A stretch of DNA of 64,000 nt, from the NCBI RefSeq assembly GCF_051622035.1, contig NC_135365.1, positions 2,470,501 to 2,534,500 of the forward strand. The letters run 5' to 3'. The notes below the pieces were generated by a model. That model was not told the DNA's origin and did not search any database. It saw only the letters and a program-made list of their open reading frames with translations. The position numbers and the translations under genes were made by a program. Shown here piece by piece: positions 11,292-21,989 of the stretch. This stretch comes from Arctopsyche grandis (Eukaryota > Arthropoda > Insecta > Trichoptera > Hydropsychidae). How positions within the stretch are numbered: position 1 is the stretch's first letter; every line of letters begins with the position of its first letter.

Positions 11292-14200
11292 TTACATCGA
11301 GTATGTCGTTTTGGAAGTTTGAGTGGTGGCTAGCAATTCGTCGTCCTGACTTCCGACGCATTTCTTGATATACTGAAATCAGACACGTCCTCGTAATCGA
11401 TTCCAGTGAATCACAAGACAATGTGTGCTCGTCAGACTTACCTGTGGATTGACCTGTATCTGTTGGTCCATATCTAAGATGTGCTGGTGTAAACGGGTGC
11501 AGTTGGCCATCTGTTTCTCGAGCAGACAGAGGGTTTCCGGAGACGCGTACATTTCAGGACTGTCGAGGAACACTACCATGCCGTCTTTTTGGTTTATTAT
11601 AGCGTAAATTTCACCATCTTCAATCTGTAATGTATTAATGTACAATAATAATAAAAACAATACTACAACCCAGAGCTTGTTTCGATTCCCGACCCACTTT
11701 ACACACCATGTTCAAAATGTAGCTTTCGGCTTGAGCTGGTCCGGCTAATTGGACGCGACTGGCGACGTCCGTCAGCGACAGAGTGAGGAACGTCTTCGTA
11801 AGGCATTGGATATTCTTTTTGTACATAGACGACACAACCTGGTGAAAGGAGGATTAGATTTAAAACCGTGTCTATGGAACAATGTTGATCCATAGATCAA
11901 TATAAAAATAACCTGATTGACCAGTCCCATATTGTTATCGCGCTGGAACGTCTCTCTATGCTTCTGGATAACGTGTTGAATGGTATTAGTGGCATGCAAG
12001 TCGGCCAATTCGACGTATGCCGAAGATAGAGGCTTCAAGAAACGGCCGACCACGTGAGTGTGTGACGTATACTTTGGGATACGTTTGATCTGAAAGTTAT
12101 TAGAAAATCATTCAAGCAAAAACCACGTACGAAAACTAGAGACAAGTCGATCCGAATGTACCTTTCCGTGTAAGATGAGCGATATGAGAATGTATTTCTT
12201 ATACGCTTCGAGCATTATGTGAGAGACGGCGACGGCCGGCGTGGTGATGGCCACTTCGAAGAAGTACAAGGCGCGGTCGTAGTTCTTCATGGCCGTGTAT
12301 ATCATACCGCCGTAGTAGTAGCAGAGGAGGAAATGCTTCGAGTCGTTTTGGCCTCCTTGCTGTCAAAATCAATAACAAAACGCATTGATATTGTATACAA
12401 TATTTTACAGTGAAATTATAATTTCACTATTGAGGTTAAATTTTCACCGACTCACGCAATGAGTACGGATATAACAATAGAATTACAAATTCACTTCTCA
12501 ATGTCAGTGAATTTTTAATTTCGAATTACAATGTACTAACAATCTAATCTTAAATAAATAAAAGCAACCCTAACAACTTTGCCCGCGGCAATAAATATAG
12601 CGAACAAGCCCTGTACGTGGCGACACCTTTTTTGCGAATTTGGCAATCGAGTTTTCGACCTTAAATACAGATTTTAATATTTACTCAAGTAACCAGATAT
12701 GTTAATTAACACAAAGTATTATTTTAAACAATAAAATACATAATATATCTCGTAGTTTTGGCTTAATTGTCAAATAATCATTCTTCATACAATTGAGACG
12801 TATCGTCGCCATTGTTCAACAGACGTGACGTCACATAAACGAGGTTTCAGTATGGTTCCACAAAACACTAATTTTGACTGGTATATATTCATTTTAAGCA
12901 AATTGAATAGATGGCATTCAACTCTCAGTAGTATATTCAACCAATTTTGAACCTTAAAACAGTTGAAATAGGCGCATATAAGGCTCAAAATCCCGTGCAA
13001 AGTTCAGAAATTCTATGGAAGATAACCGCACTACAGACTTGTCGCGCAAAGCTTCCATAGAAGACGGCCGCGGGCAAACGGTCAATCTCAAATAAGAAAA
13101 ACCAACCCTAACTTAACCTTTAATAAATAAAGTCAACCCTAACTTAACCAAACCTAAATTTTAATAAATAAAACCAACCCTAACAACCAAATCTTAAAAT
13201 AATAAAACCTTACGATTATACTCTAGGTTTAATGCAAAAATGAGCGGATCTCAGTGTTAATTGATACGTATTTACTGAATTGTTTAAAAATTCTACAAAT
13301 TTACAAATATAACCAAACATAGATGTTTCTGTGGATGTTAATTGATATTGTAGCATATGCTAAAAGGGTTTTAATTGATTTTCGAGGATCATCTCCAGGC
13401 TTAAGTGCAGTCGGCTAACAATGGAGACCCCCCCCGAATTGACTTAACGGCATTCGGTCACTTCCCGCTAGAGTTCTCAGAACTGAAAGCGTAGGACTGC
13501 ATACCGAGACCGTGGGACTGCGTACCTGGTACGCGACTATAACAATAGGTAAACAAACGTGTCGAGGGAGATGCAGTGAGCGACCTGCCCTTTATAAGCA
13601 GGTACTTAGGCCATATGAAGGCATTCTGGACGGAGCACTGGCAGTGCGTAGATCTCCTTAATCAACCAATAAATGCTGTGAAGCGACTTAGGCCATTTAT
13701 TTGGATCCTCCACCCACCCCTACGCAACAATATTGTAGTGTGGATGTGTAGTGGTAGGTGTAGTTTATTGCAGTCGGCTAACAATAGAGACTCCGGATTG
13801 ACGTAGTGGTCAGTAACGGCACTCCCGCTAGAGTTCTCAGAACTGACAGCGTAAAAGCGTGGGACTGTATATCTGGTACCTGACTAGAACAATAGGTAAA
13901 AAAACGTGTCGAGGAAGATGCAGTGAGCGACCTGCCATTTATAAGCAGGTACTTAGGCCATATGAAGGCATTCTGGACAGAGCACTGGCAGTGCGTAGAT
14001 CTCCTTAATCAACCAATAAATGCTGTGAAGCGACTTAGACCTTTTATTTGGATCCTCCACCCACCCCTACGCAACAATATGTACATATAATATGTACTTT
14101 GTATAATACTAATAATACTTGTATCAATTGTAAAATGTTACTCGTAAGGCCTTTCTGGTATAATTAAACAAAAAAATAGACAGATAAAATATCATCGTCA

Positions 14201-17126
14201 CCTCGGAACTTATACCCGTCACGTCAGTGTCTAAAAATTCCAACGCCGGTTTCATGCATTTGGATAGCAAACATAGTTGATACAAATCGGCGTGAACCGA
14301 AGTTAATTGCGAATCGAACAGTTGTATTTTTCTGATGGCTCTCTTCAACAACTCGATTCCTCTAATGGGCTGCTTCGTTTCCACTAAGCGGTTGGTAAAT
14401 GTGTGACAAAGGTCGCAGACTGGAAAGAAATAATAAAATAACTTAAAATCGACACGAATATGAAGCTCTATACGAATATAAGACAGGCGTACACATTTCC
14501 GGTGCGACTCGCACTTGTTCTCCGCTACATCCTGTGATGAAATCTTGGATTTGATCGAGCAGTGTATTATGCTCCACGCTTCCGGCGGCCTGTAATGCAT
14601 TAAAAAAGATATCAGTGAGTATTAATAGCATGCTTCGAATGTGAAACTTATATAACATTGATTATATATGTGTACGTGAGGTGCGGAATATCTAGCGGAT
14701 AGAACTGCCAACACTCCCAAAGAATGCTGCTGGACGTCTAACGTTTCCAATACGGTATTCAGGTGGATGTTGTTTCGTTGCAGTAGTTCTTGAGATTTGT
14801 TTATCAGCTCTAGCACTTCGCTGAAACTCCCTGAAACACAAATCAAAACGAAATATTTCAATATATTTCAAGAACTTAATCTTTCAAACAGTAAGGAATA
14901 GAAGGAATGCTATCAAATTAGTCCATTTTTGAATTTGTATCGTATTTTATGTGGTATACATAAATTGCCTCGAAAGCAAAAGCCTGAATTATTCCAGCAT
15001 CTACAAGTTCAAAAATGGACATACAATATATATGCACCGAGCCATCGATATGTATATAACCAGCAGAATAGACTTGTGGTTAGCATATAATGCTTTGAAC
15101 GAAGTAGTCACGGGTTCAAAACCCACTGGTTTCTGCTGGCTAGACCTTGGTTTGTGACTCCAGCTCGATTGTTTCCTATCGGAGTTTGCCAATTTATCTG
15201 ATTTTCATTGAAACAGTTCCAACAAATTACCTATTTTCTAGCAAATCTCGAGTTTTCAGCAAACTCGAACTTTGCTGAATTGTATAAAATGCTGTAAATT
15301 TACAAATTTGACCATAGATGTCTCTGTGAGTGTTAATTGATATTTACTTTGTATAATACTGATAATATTTGTATCGAATGTACAATCTTTCTGGCCAGGA
15401 AGGCGCATTGGGGTTAACTGTTAGGGCTTCCTGGTATAAATTAAAAATAAATAAATATAACCCTTTCTAAATATTTTTGTAGGTGACACAAATGACTCGC
15501 ATCAATCTCGTCATCGACTTTGGTCGCAAAAACGTACAAAGCATCGATTTTATCATCAAAATGTGGCCAGACCTAGGGTTGGTGACTCCCGGTCAATGGA
15601 TTCCTATCAGAGTTTGCCAATTTATCTGATTTTAATTGAAACGGTTCCAACAAATTGGCAACCTTACTTATTGTCTAGCAAATTTCGAGTTTTCAGCAAA
15701 CTCGAATTTCGCTGAATTGTATAAAATACTGTAAATTTACAAATTTGACCATAGATGTCTCTGTGAGTGTTAATTGATATTTACTTTTACTGATAATATT
15801 TGTATCGAATGTACAATGTTTCTGGCCAGGAAGGCGCATTGGAGTCACCTGTGGGGCATTCCTGGTATAAATTAAAAATAAAATATAATAATTAAAAAGT
15901 AATTGAAGATGATATAAAATCAATCCATTGTATAAAGTTGTTTTCAACGAATTGTATATGAAAAAAAATTGGGCAAAGGTATAGCGCTGGGTCACCGACT
16001 GTTCTGATGTAAAATCAAAATGAAACAGGGCTCCACCTAATTTAATTATTAATGAAATATAAATATTTATAATAAAATATTATGAAAATAATTTAATAAA
16101 AATATTATAAATATTAAATTAAATGAAGCCATAGTTTGGATGATAAAAGTATTTTATTAAAAATAAATAAACTGTCTTAATCGTTTGCTGGCGGCCGTCT
16201 TCTATGGAAGCTTTGAGCGACAAGTCTGTAGCGCAGCTGTCTTCCACAAAATTTCTGAACTTTGCACGGGATTTTGAGCCTTATATGCGCCTATTTCAAC
16301 TGTTTTAAGGTTCAAAATTGGTTGAACATATTACTAAGAGTTGAATGCCATCTATTCAATTTGCTTAAAATGAATATATACGAGTCAAAATTAGTTTTTT
16401 GTGGAACCATACTGAAACCTCGTTTATGTGACGTCACGTCTGTTGAACAATAGCGACGATACGTCTTAATTGTATGAAGAATGATTATTTGACAATTAAG
16501 CCAAAACTACGAGATATATTATGTATTTTATTGTTTAAAATAATACTTTATGTGTTAATTAACATATCTGCTTACTTGAGTAAATATTAAAATCTATATT
16601 TAAGGTCGAAAACTCAATTGCCAAATTCGCGAAAAAGGTGCCGCGTACAGGGCTTGTTCGCTATATTTATTAAAGGGTTAAATTTAATTCTAAAAATATA
16701 TAGCTTTTTCTATTTTGTATAATAAATTGTGTTCCTTTTTATTTAGGGTTAACGGTTGGTCAGTGAAAATAAAAAAAAAATTCATTATTCATTCAAGCGC
16801 GAATCATTGCTTAGAATAAAAAGTAAAAAAAATCACATAAATGATGACGATATAGCACGCGTTTTTCTAGTCGATATTTTCGAGCTGCTAACGCTTCGAA
16901 GATGTTTTGAATGAAATTAGCCAATAGTGCAATGGAATAATAGTCGTAAAATATTCGAAGATTTTGGTAGAAATGTGAGGTTATGTGTGCGAGTGTGCGA
17001 GTGTGAGTGTCGAAGTAGTAGTCGAAAGATGAATGATGAGTGAGTGAGTGAGTGAGTGAGTGAGGAATAACCTGCAGCACAGAGAGCCCGCACGCCGCTG
17101 ACGAACTGCTCGAGAGGAGACGCCAT
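11292..17126 (-). CDS. CSN3: COP9 signalosome complex subunit 3, 9 exons, 431 aa
   Basis: Exons in coding order: 17126-17072, 14830-14676, 14589-14493, 14419-14202, 12359-12162, 12089-11913, 11838-11707, 11624-11442 and 11372-11292. All have GT-AG borders and the phases join. The product matches animal COPS3 throughout. It starts [19 protein letters not shown], then has [11 protein letters not shown] and [14 protein letters not shown], a [20 protein letters not shown] helix pair, [20 protein letters not shown], the PCI-domain core ([41 protein letters not shown]) and a short charged tail. Its length is close to the 423 aa of the human protein. It is a scaffold subunit of the COP9 signalosome, which removes NEDD8 from cullins. 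Intron 1 (14831-17071) and intron 4 (12360-14201) are full of mobile elements. The donor of exon 3 was set by frame: GTACGC restores EMFCDLCHTF. Confidence 0.95.
12575..13081. mobile_element. piggyBac-type MITE, copy 1
   Basis: Ends are CTTTGCCCGCGGC and the complementary GCCGCGGGCAAACG. The flanking TTAA sites have decayed (TAAC and TCAA). It lies in CSN3 intron 4. The interior holds the family's TGACGTCA motif (12826-12833) and a 71-codon frame (12785-13000, minus). It is about 95% similar by eye to the other full-length copies. Confidence 0.8.
13083..13205. repeat. Minisatellite-like AACCAACCCTAAC repeats
   Basis: Three to four imperfect repeats of an AATAAATAAAACCAACCCTAAC unit lie here. 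A related unit also occurs just left of the MITE at 12550-12575, so the MITE seems to have landed inside this array. Confidence 0.55.
13349..13729 (+). mobile_element. Solo LTR, 381 bp (first of a tandem pair)
   Basis: It starts TGTAGCATATGCTAAAAGG and ends CACCCCTACGCAACA. It is flanked by ATAT at 13345-13348 and 13730-13733. Promoter-like CTTTATAAG and AATAAATGCTG signals are present. It interrupts a SINE in CSN3 intron 4: the SINE body TGTGGATGTTAATTGATAT stops here and resumes after 14080. Confidence 0.8.
13734..14076 (+). mobile_element. Second LTR of the same family in tandem
   Basis: It starts TGTAGTGTGGATG, with the first 40 bp diverged or replaced, and then follows the same LTR through ACCCCTACGCAACA. 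It is separated from the first LTR by only ATAT and followed by ATAT at 14077-14080. No primer-binding site or polypurine tract lies between the two LTRs. Confidence 0.75.
15057..15465 (+). mobile_element. Full-length SINE
   Basis: The most complete copy here. It has a tRNA-like head (TTGTGGTTAGCATATAATGC, B-box-like GGGTTCAAAACCC near 15112), core (GACTCCAGCTCGATTG, GTTTGCCAATT) and a long tail (ATATTTGTATCGAATGTACA, CTGGCCAGGAAGGCGCATTG) ending in AAATAAATAAAT. It is in the CSN3 first intron, in the opposite orientation to the gene. The sequence continues directly into a UTP6 fragment. Confidence 0.8.
15466..15565 (+). pseudogene. UTP6 exon 4 fragment with its splice acceptor
   Basis: 15483-15565 matches the first 83 bases of UTP6 exon 4 (47694-47612, minus strand). 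The preceding TTCTAAATATTTTTGTAG matches the UTP6 intron end. The fragment reads [14 protein letters not shown], then diverges, against [14 protein letters not shown] in the gene. It stops abruptly where a second SINE begins (TGGCCAGACC). In UTP6 the same exon is preceded by the same SINE tail (47740-47840), so SINE and exon moved together. Confidence 0.85.
15566..15895 (+). mobile_element. 5'-truncated SINE
   Basis: It starts at TGGCCAGACCTAGG directly after the UTP6 fragment and runs through the family tail to GGTATAAATTAAAAATAAAAT. The tRNA-like head is missing. Confidence 0.7.
16181..16677. mobile_element. piggyBac-type MITE, copy 2
   Basis: Flanked by exact TTAA (16177-16180, 16678-16681) with inverted ends CGTTTGCTGGCGGCC and the complement of CCCTTT. 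It lies in CSN3 intron 1. The shared internal frame is cut by a TAG here (16262-16453). TGACGTCA is at 16429-16436. Confidence 0.85.
17037..17064. repeat. (GAGT)n microsatellite
   Basis: About seven GAGT repeats lie just inside CSN3 intron 1, eight bases from the exon 1 donor. In the transcript this reads (ACTC)n. Confidence 0.85.
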
Positions 17127-17129
17127 CGC

Positions 17130-17430
17130 TCGATTGGAGGAGACGACGAGTTGGATGACGAGTTTAGGTTTAGCTTTTGGCAACCAAACTCGGTCGGCTG
17201 CCTCGAATCACACTCAACTCCTCGCTCCAATCCAATTCTATCCGCAGACAAACCCTCCGGCACCCAAAGCAGCCGCGCTAGCGACTGTCACTCGTTTTGG
17301 TCATAGCACACTACTCCACGTCCCACTTCAAACGCCTCTTCGTCTCTCACCATTTTTATTACAAGGCTTTTCTTTCAAGATCAAAGCCACATTTATTAAA
17401 GAAACTTCCCAATTATAAGAGAATACATAA
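17130..17430 (-). promoter_or_regulatory. Probable CSN3 5' UTR and promoter region
   Basis: This is the 300 bp upstream of the CSN3 start codon, with higher GC content than its surroundings and no TATA box in the expected place. It is assigned by position only; no transcription start can be read from the sequence. Confidence 0.35.
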
Positions 17431-17555
17431 ACACTTTTCATTTTTATAATATACCTTATCCTTTATTTAATTCACAAATTTTTTTACATCTTTTCAAAAT
17501 AGTAGTTAAGAGGGCTGAATACCCGAAACCTTAATTTTGTTGCCGTTCCTTTCTT

Positions 17556-17679
<124 letters not shown>

Positions 17680-17810
17680 AGTGAATGCGACAATATATAT
17701 GTAGGATATTAATATAAAAATGATTATAATTATGTATAATGATGTGGCTCATGCCGAACAGTTGGTATTATGCACTGTATGTATTAATGTTAAGGTTGGT
17801 ACTACCGAAC

Positions 17811-17970
17811 CGTGTCCGAGCGACAGTAGAGGCGTCGCGCCTTGACGTGCTGGTTGCGTACGCGCATCGATTACCTATTGTTCTAAATAAACGTATAAGA
17901 TTGAATTGAGATCGCTTTTACTTGTCTCTCTCTCCTGCAATCCTCCCTACTACCCAGTGGACTTCCTATA
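17811..17970 (+). mobile_element. Possible short LTR fragment
   Basis: It begins TGTCCGAGCGACAG, similar to the BEL LTR start TGTCCGAGCC at 51457, and contains AAATAAACG and a CT-rich stretch. The right end is not defined and no target duplication is visible, so the assignment is weak. Confidence 0.3.
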
Positions 17971-17988
17971 TATATATATATATTGAGT

Positions 17989-18388
17989 CGGTCTCCGTGA
18001 CGAGACAGAATGTTAAATTACAGAAAACGCAAATATCGGAAGGCAAAGATCGAAAATCGAAAGATCTTAAGTTGAAAGATCAAAAAAAAAAAATGGTGCA
18101 TGGTAAACGGTACATACTCACTTAATTGGCGCGAGCAGGATACAACAGGAACAAGAGGAACAGGCTTTTCCTCCCGTATTAATGTGCGCGCGCAGAATAC
18201 GGGAGGAAAATTATGTTCCTCTTGTTCCTGTTGTATCCTGCTCGCGCAAATTAAGTGAGTATGTACCGTTAACCATACACCATTTTTTTTTTTTTGATCT
18301 TTCGACTTAAGATCTTTCGATTTTTGATCTTTGCCTTCCGATATTTGTGTTTTCTGTAATTTAACATTCTGTCTCGTCACGTACACCC
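17989..18388. mobile_element. 400-bp foldback element with 9-bp target duplication
   Basis: Two arms of nearly 200 bp are almost perfect inverted repeats. The left arm starts CGGTCTCCGTGACGAGACAG, and the right arm ends CTGTCTCGTCACGTACACCC. The centre near 18175-18190 is only a few bases long. The 9-bp repeat ATATTGAGT flanks it (17980-17988, 18389-18397). Blocks AGGATACAACAGGAACAAG and CAAAGATCGAAAATCGAAAG also occur in the elements at 38380-38753 and 51090-51456. It is non-coding. Confidence 0.85.
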
Positions 18389-18763
18389 ATATTGAGTGAA
18401 TGCGACAGTTGCGCTTCGACCAGATAATACCTATTTTAAATCGACAAAATCGAGGTTTCATATTCTCCAGTTTTCTCCTCTGAAACTGGACCAATTTAAA
18501 AAAATATTTCATCATCGGTATGAGAATATTTTCTATGTTTGTGTTTTTGTATTTTTTTAAAAATGAACCATTAAATTAGCACGCTGGACTCTTTTCGTGG
18601 GTGTAAAAACGAGGCGATTTTATAGATGTTTGATGGCTCCTAGCTCCTATAAAAAATAACTAATCAAAAAAATAAAACCACAGAAACATACCTATGGTAG
18701 ATATCCATAGCATATTAAAAAATAATTTCTCTAGTACCATAATTGAGGAAAGGAGACGTGTAA

Positions 18764-18982
18764 AGGTCTGTTCATACCTATCCAGCACGACCCGTATCCT
18801 GCAAGTGTCATGCAAGTGCGGATAGTATTCTTTGGCACATTTTATATGGACGCGCATGAATGCGTAAATGCGCATGCATGAATGGAGTATGAATACGTCC
18901 ATATAATGTACCAAAGAATACTATCCGCACTTGCATGACACCTGCAGGATACAGGTCGTGCTGGATAAGTATGAACAGACCT
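18764..18982. mobile_element. Palindromic PIF/Harbinger-like MITE
   Basis: A 219-bp near-perfect inverted repeat with ends AGGTCTGTTCATACC and GGTATGAACAGACCT-like complement, flanked by TAA (18761-18763, 18983-18985). The centre holds ATGCGCATGCATG. It has no coding capacity. Confidence 0.85.
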
Positions 18983-18985
18983 TAA

Positions 18986-20257
18986 TACGTTTGTATGGAC
19001 AAGGCGCTGGTGTCCAGCCCTCTTAAGATAATTATATATACAAGTCATAATAACACCCCTGACTAATGGTACAACTTTGGTTCAGTTTTCTCCATTTAAA
19101 TTAAAGCAATACACTAATTAAATAATACATCGCTATTAATAATTAAAATATCAGAATCTATGCAAACGAAAATTCTATATGTAAATATACTATTCAAAAG
19201 CACCATTTCCCCTCTCAAAATCTTTCACGTAATCCTTACCCTTTATCACCATTGGAATCAAATTTCATTAAATCCTAAATGTTCTATTATAACCAAAGAA
19301 TTGGAGCGGAGCTGGAGCACGGAACACGGAGCAGTGGAGCGATGAGATTTACCCGGAGCAGGAGCGGAGCAGAGCACGTAAAATTTTGTTGTGCTCCACG
19401 CTCTGAATATATTTTTATTTTCAACCTGGTAAACGGGTTACATACCAAATGTGAATCGCTACCACGATTTCCGCCGCTAAGAAAATCTCTCGCACGAAAA
19501 TTCGTCGCACAAGATAATTTCCGTATAGAAAACTGACCAAATATTGCTCAGCAAATGCTTTTTTTCACGAGATTTGGGCAGTTCTAAGCAATATTTAGGC
19601 AGTTTCCTGTACGGCAATTTTCCTGTGCGACGAATTTTCGTGGGGCAGGAGACCGAATTTTCGTGAGATATGATTTTTACTGGCCTCTTATTGTTGAAAC
19701 TTTTTTGCTCGGAGCATGGAACGGAGCTGGAGCAAAATATTGATGCCAGAGCGGAGCAGTTGCAAAAATAGTCCGCTCCAATTCACTGATTATTACAACT
19801 CCAAAAGAGTTGATTAGCTTCTAATCTTATCTCCATACCTACCCCAAATATAATCAAAAAAATACTAAAAATGACGTTTAACTTAATTCTTAAGCTCACA
19901 TTAATTATAACTTTCAATAATACAAACACATTATAATTTATTTTCATTATAAAAATACAGAAATGACAAAGCACACTGTCAATGCGCACTAAACACATTC
20001 AACAGCTGCTCAAACGTCATAAATTTGACACTACGTTCTCAAACAGCAACATTCAACATCTTCAAATCCATTGTTCCTCTATCGCTTAAACACAGCCACA
20101 TTCACATCAAAGTACGTATATTAACACAATCCAGACTAAAATAAATAGCATCCCGTTATATCAATACCAATAATAATTTCCAGCACGCATGGCGTAAACA
20201 AATACTGCATTTCATCATCCCATACAAACCCACCGTCCAAAAACCAACTCAATTACA
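18986..20257. other. Spacer and Beclin-1 5' flank
   Basis: GGAGCGGAGC-rich blocks (19300-19375 and 19705-19765) face each other across a stretch with an inverted pair around CGCACGAAAATTCGTCGCAC (19490) and GTGCGACGAATTTTCGTG (19625). This looks like one more foldback or hAT-like element whose ends I cannot fix. From about 19990 to 20257 the sequence is calmer and probably contains the Beclin-1 promoter and 5' UTR. Confidence 0.4.
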
Positions 20258-21553
20258 ATGACTGAGACCAAAGCTAGTGTAAACTTCTCGTGCCAACGCT
20301 GCCTCCAACCCTTGAGGCTAGACGAGTCCTTGGGCAGACTCGGAGAGCATGCTTTAGCTGAACTGAGCTTGCCCGTAGCCAGAAGGGCAGACGCCGATAG
20401 AGAACTTCGCTCTGCACCTCTGGACCATTATGTCCCCCCTTATCGCCTACCTGAAGGTCCCAACGCTCCAACGGCGAGTGCCCCATCCAGCGGATTCATG
20501 CTGGTCTCGGACGACGGAGACGCAGACTGCCTCAGCCGGCAGTTGTACCTCAAAGCTGCCCTATTCGATACCCTTTCGAACAATTCAGACGTAGACCATC
20601 CCCTGTGTGACGAGTGCACCGATTCCTTGCTACAACTCATGGACCATCAGCTCCGACTGGCCGAGGGCGAATGGAAAGACTACAGTGACTACCTAAAGAA
20701 GATCGAAAGTGAAAAGGACGATTTAGATTTAGAAGCTCTAGAGAAAGAGTTGCTCGATTGGAAGCAGGAAGAGCGTAGGTTGCTCGACGAATTGGAAGCT
20801 TTGCAGAAAGAGGAACAGGAATTGAAGGACGAGATTGCAATACAAGAGAGCGAAAAGGAGCGTTTGGCCAAAGAGCAGAATATATATTTAAGGGAATATA
20901 CGAGGTATCGGAAGGATCTGATGAATTCCGAAGATCAAGCCAAGTATTTTGAGTCGCAACTGGCCTACACTCAATCTCAATTGGAGAAGTTGAAGAAGAC
21001 TAACGTCTTCAAAGCGGCGTTTTACATTTCGCATTCGGGCCACTTTGGAATAATCAACAACTTCAGACTGGGCAGGCTTCCCGATGCTCCGGTGGATTGG
21101 TCGGAGATCAACGCCGCATGGGGACAGACCGTCCTGCTCCTCTCGTCTCTGGCCCGTAAGATCAACTTCAAATTCCAACGATACAAGCTGGTGCCGTACG
21201 GCAACCACTCCTACATAGAAAGCCTGGACGATCACAAAGAATTGCCGCTGTACGGCTCCGGTGGATTCCGACTGCTGTGGGATACGAAATTCGACGCAGC
21301 CATGGTGGCCTTCCTCGACTGCATGCAGCAGTTCAAAGAGCAGGTGGAAAAAGGCGATTCGGAATTCTGCCTGCCGTACAAAATGGACCGGGGGAAGATC
21401 GAAGATCCGGCGACGGGGAATTCGTACTCAGTGAAAATACAGTTCAATTCCGAAGAACAGTGGACTAAGGCGTTAAAGTATCTGCTGACCAATCTCAAAT
21501 GGGGATTGGCGTGGGTTTCTTCTCAGTTCGCCGAGGATAAGTGTGATACATGA
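20258..21553 (+). CDS. Atg6: Beclin-1/Atg6 autophagy protein, single exon, 431 aa
   Basis: Beclin-1 is a subunit of the class III PI3-kinase (Vps34) complexes that start autophagosome formation. Two CxxC pairs are present (C12/C15 and C117/C120), as in the family. The BH3-like segment is ALFDTLSNNSDVDHPLCDEC (101-120). A highly charged coiled coil runs from about 140 to 240. The evolutionarily conserved domain runs from KLKKTNVFKAAFYI (about 244) to the end (INAAWGQTVLLL, KFQRYKLVPYGNHSYIESL, LTNLKWGLAWVSSQF). Its length is close to human Beclin-1 (450 aa), so the gene is complete. The aromatic-finger position, FFW in human, reads LLW (339-341). No introns are seen although neighbours are intron-rich. 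Polyadenylation signal at 21840. Confidence 0.96.
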   Translation: MTETKASVNFSCQRCLQPLRLDESLGRLGEHALAELSLPVARRADADRELRSAPLDHYVPPYRLPEGPNAPTASAPSSGFMLVSDDGDADCLSRQLYLKAALFDTLSNNSDVDHPLCDECTDSLLQLMDHQLRLAEGEWKDYSDYLKKIESEKDDLDLEALEKELLDWKQEERRLLDELEALQKEEQELKDEIAIQESEKERLAKEQNIYLREYTRYRKDLMNSEDQAKYFESQLAYTQSQLEKLKKTNVFKAAFYISHSGHFGIINNFRLGRLPDAPVDWSEINAAWGQTVLLLSSLARKINFKFQRYKLVPYGNHSYIESLDDHKELPLYGSGGFRLLWDTKFDAAMVAFLDCMQQFKEQVEKGDSEFCLPYKMDRGKIEDPATGNSYSVKIQFNSEEQWTKALKYLLTNLKWGLAWVSSQFAEDKCDT

Positions 21554-21839
21554 ACCATGTACATATAAACCATAATGTGATTCCTATTGTATATATTCAA
21601 AATAATTATGAATTTTCTTTTGTATAATATTGTATTTATCTATATTTTTTTTTATGATCAAGTTTGCATATATTTTTAGAGAAAATTCTGAAAAAAATAC
21701 AATGATTTTATAGTTAATGCATAGTCTGTAGGAAATTGTATGTAAATATATGTAATACGTATAAGAAATCAGTACTGTTGATAATTTTCGATGAATTTCC
21801 TTATTGTTATAAACATCTTTGTAAATAATTCGACAGAAA

Positions 21840-21926
21840 AATAAATACAAAGGAAATATCACAAGTGTTTTCAATTCAATTCAACATAATATCGCTATTC
21901 TGTGTGTGTTTGTGTGTGTGTGTATG
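21840..21926 (+). promoter_or_regulatory. Beclin-1 polyadenylation signal and GT-rich element
   Basis: AATAAA at 21840-21845 is followed about 55 bp later by a TGTGTGTTTGTGTGTGTG run, the usual arrangement of cleavage signals. This gives a 3' UTR of roughly 300 bases. Confidence 0.6.
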
Positions 21927-21989
21927 TTTGCGATAACGCTCGCCATACTGTATAGGTTTTTCATTCCAAATTGACCCTTTTTCATTTAA

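Noticed and set aside
11425-11607. Frames on the plus strand across CSN3 exon 8
   Set aside because: Complementary shadows of a clearly coding exon.
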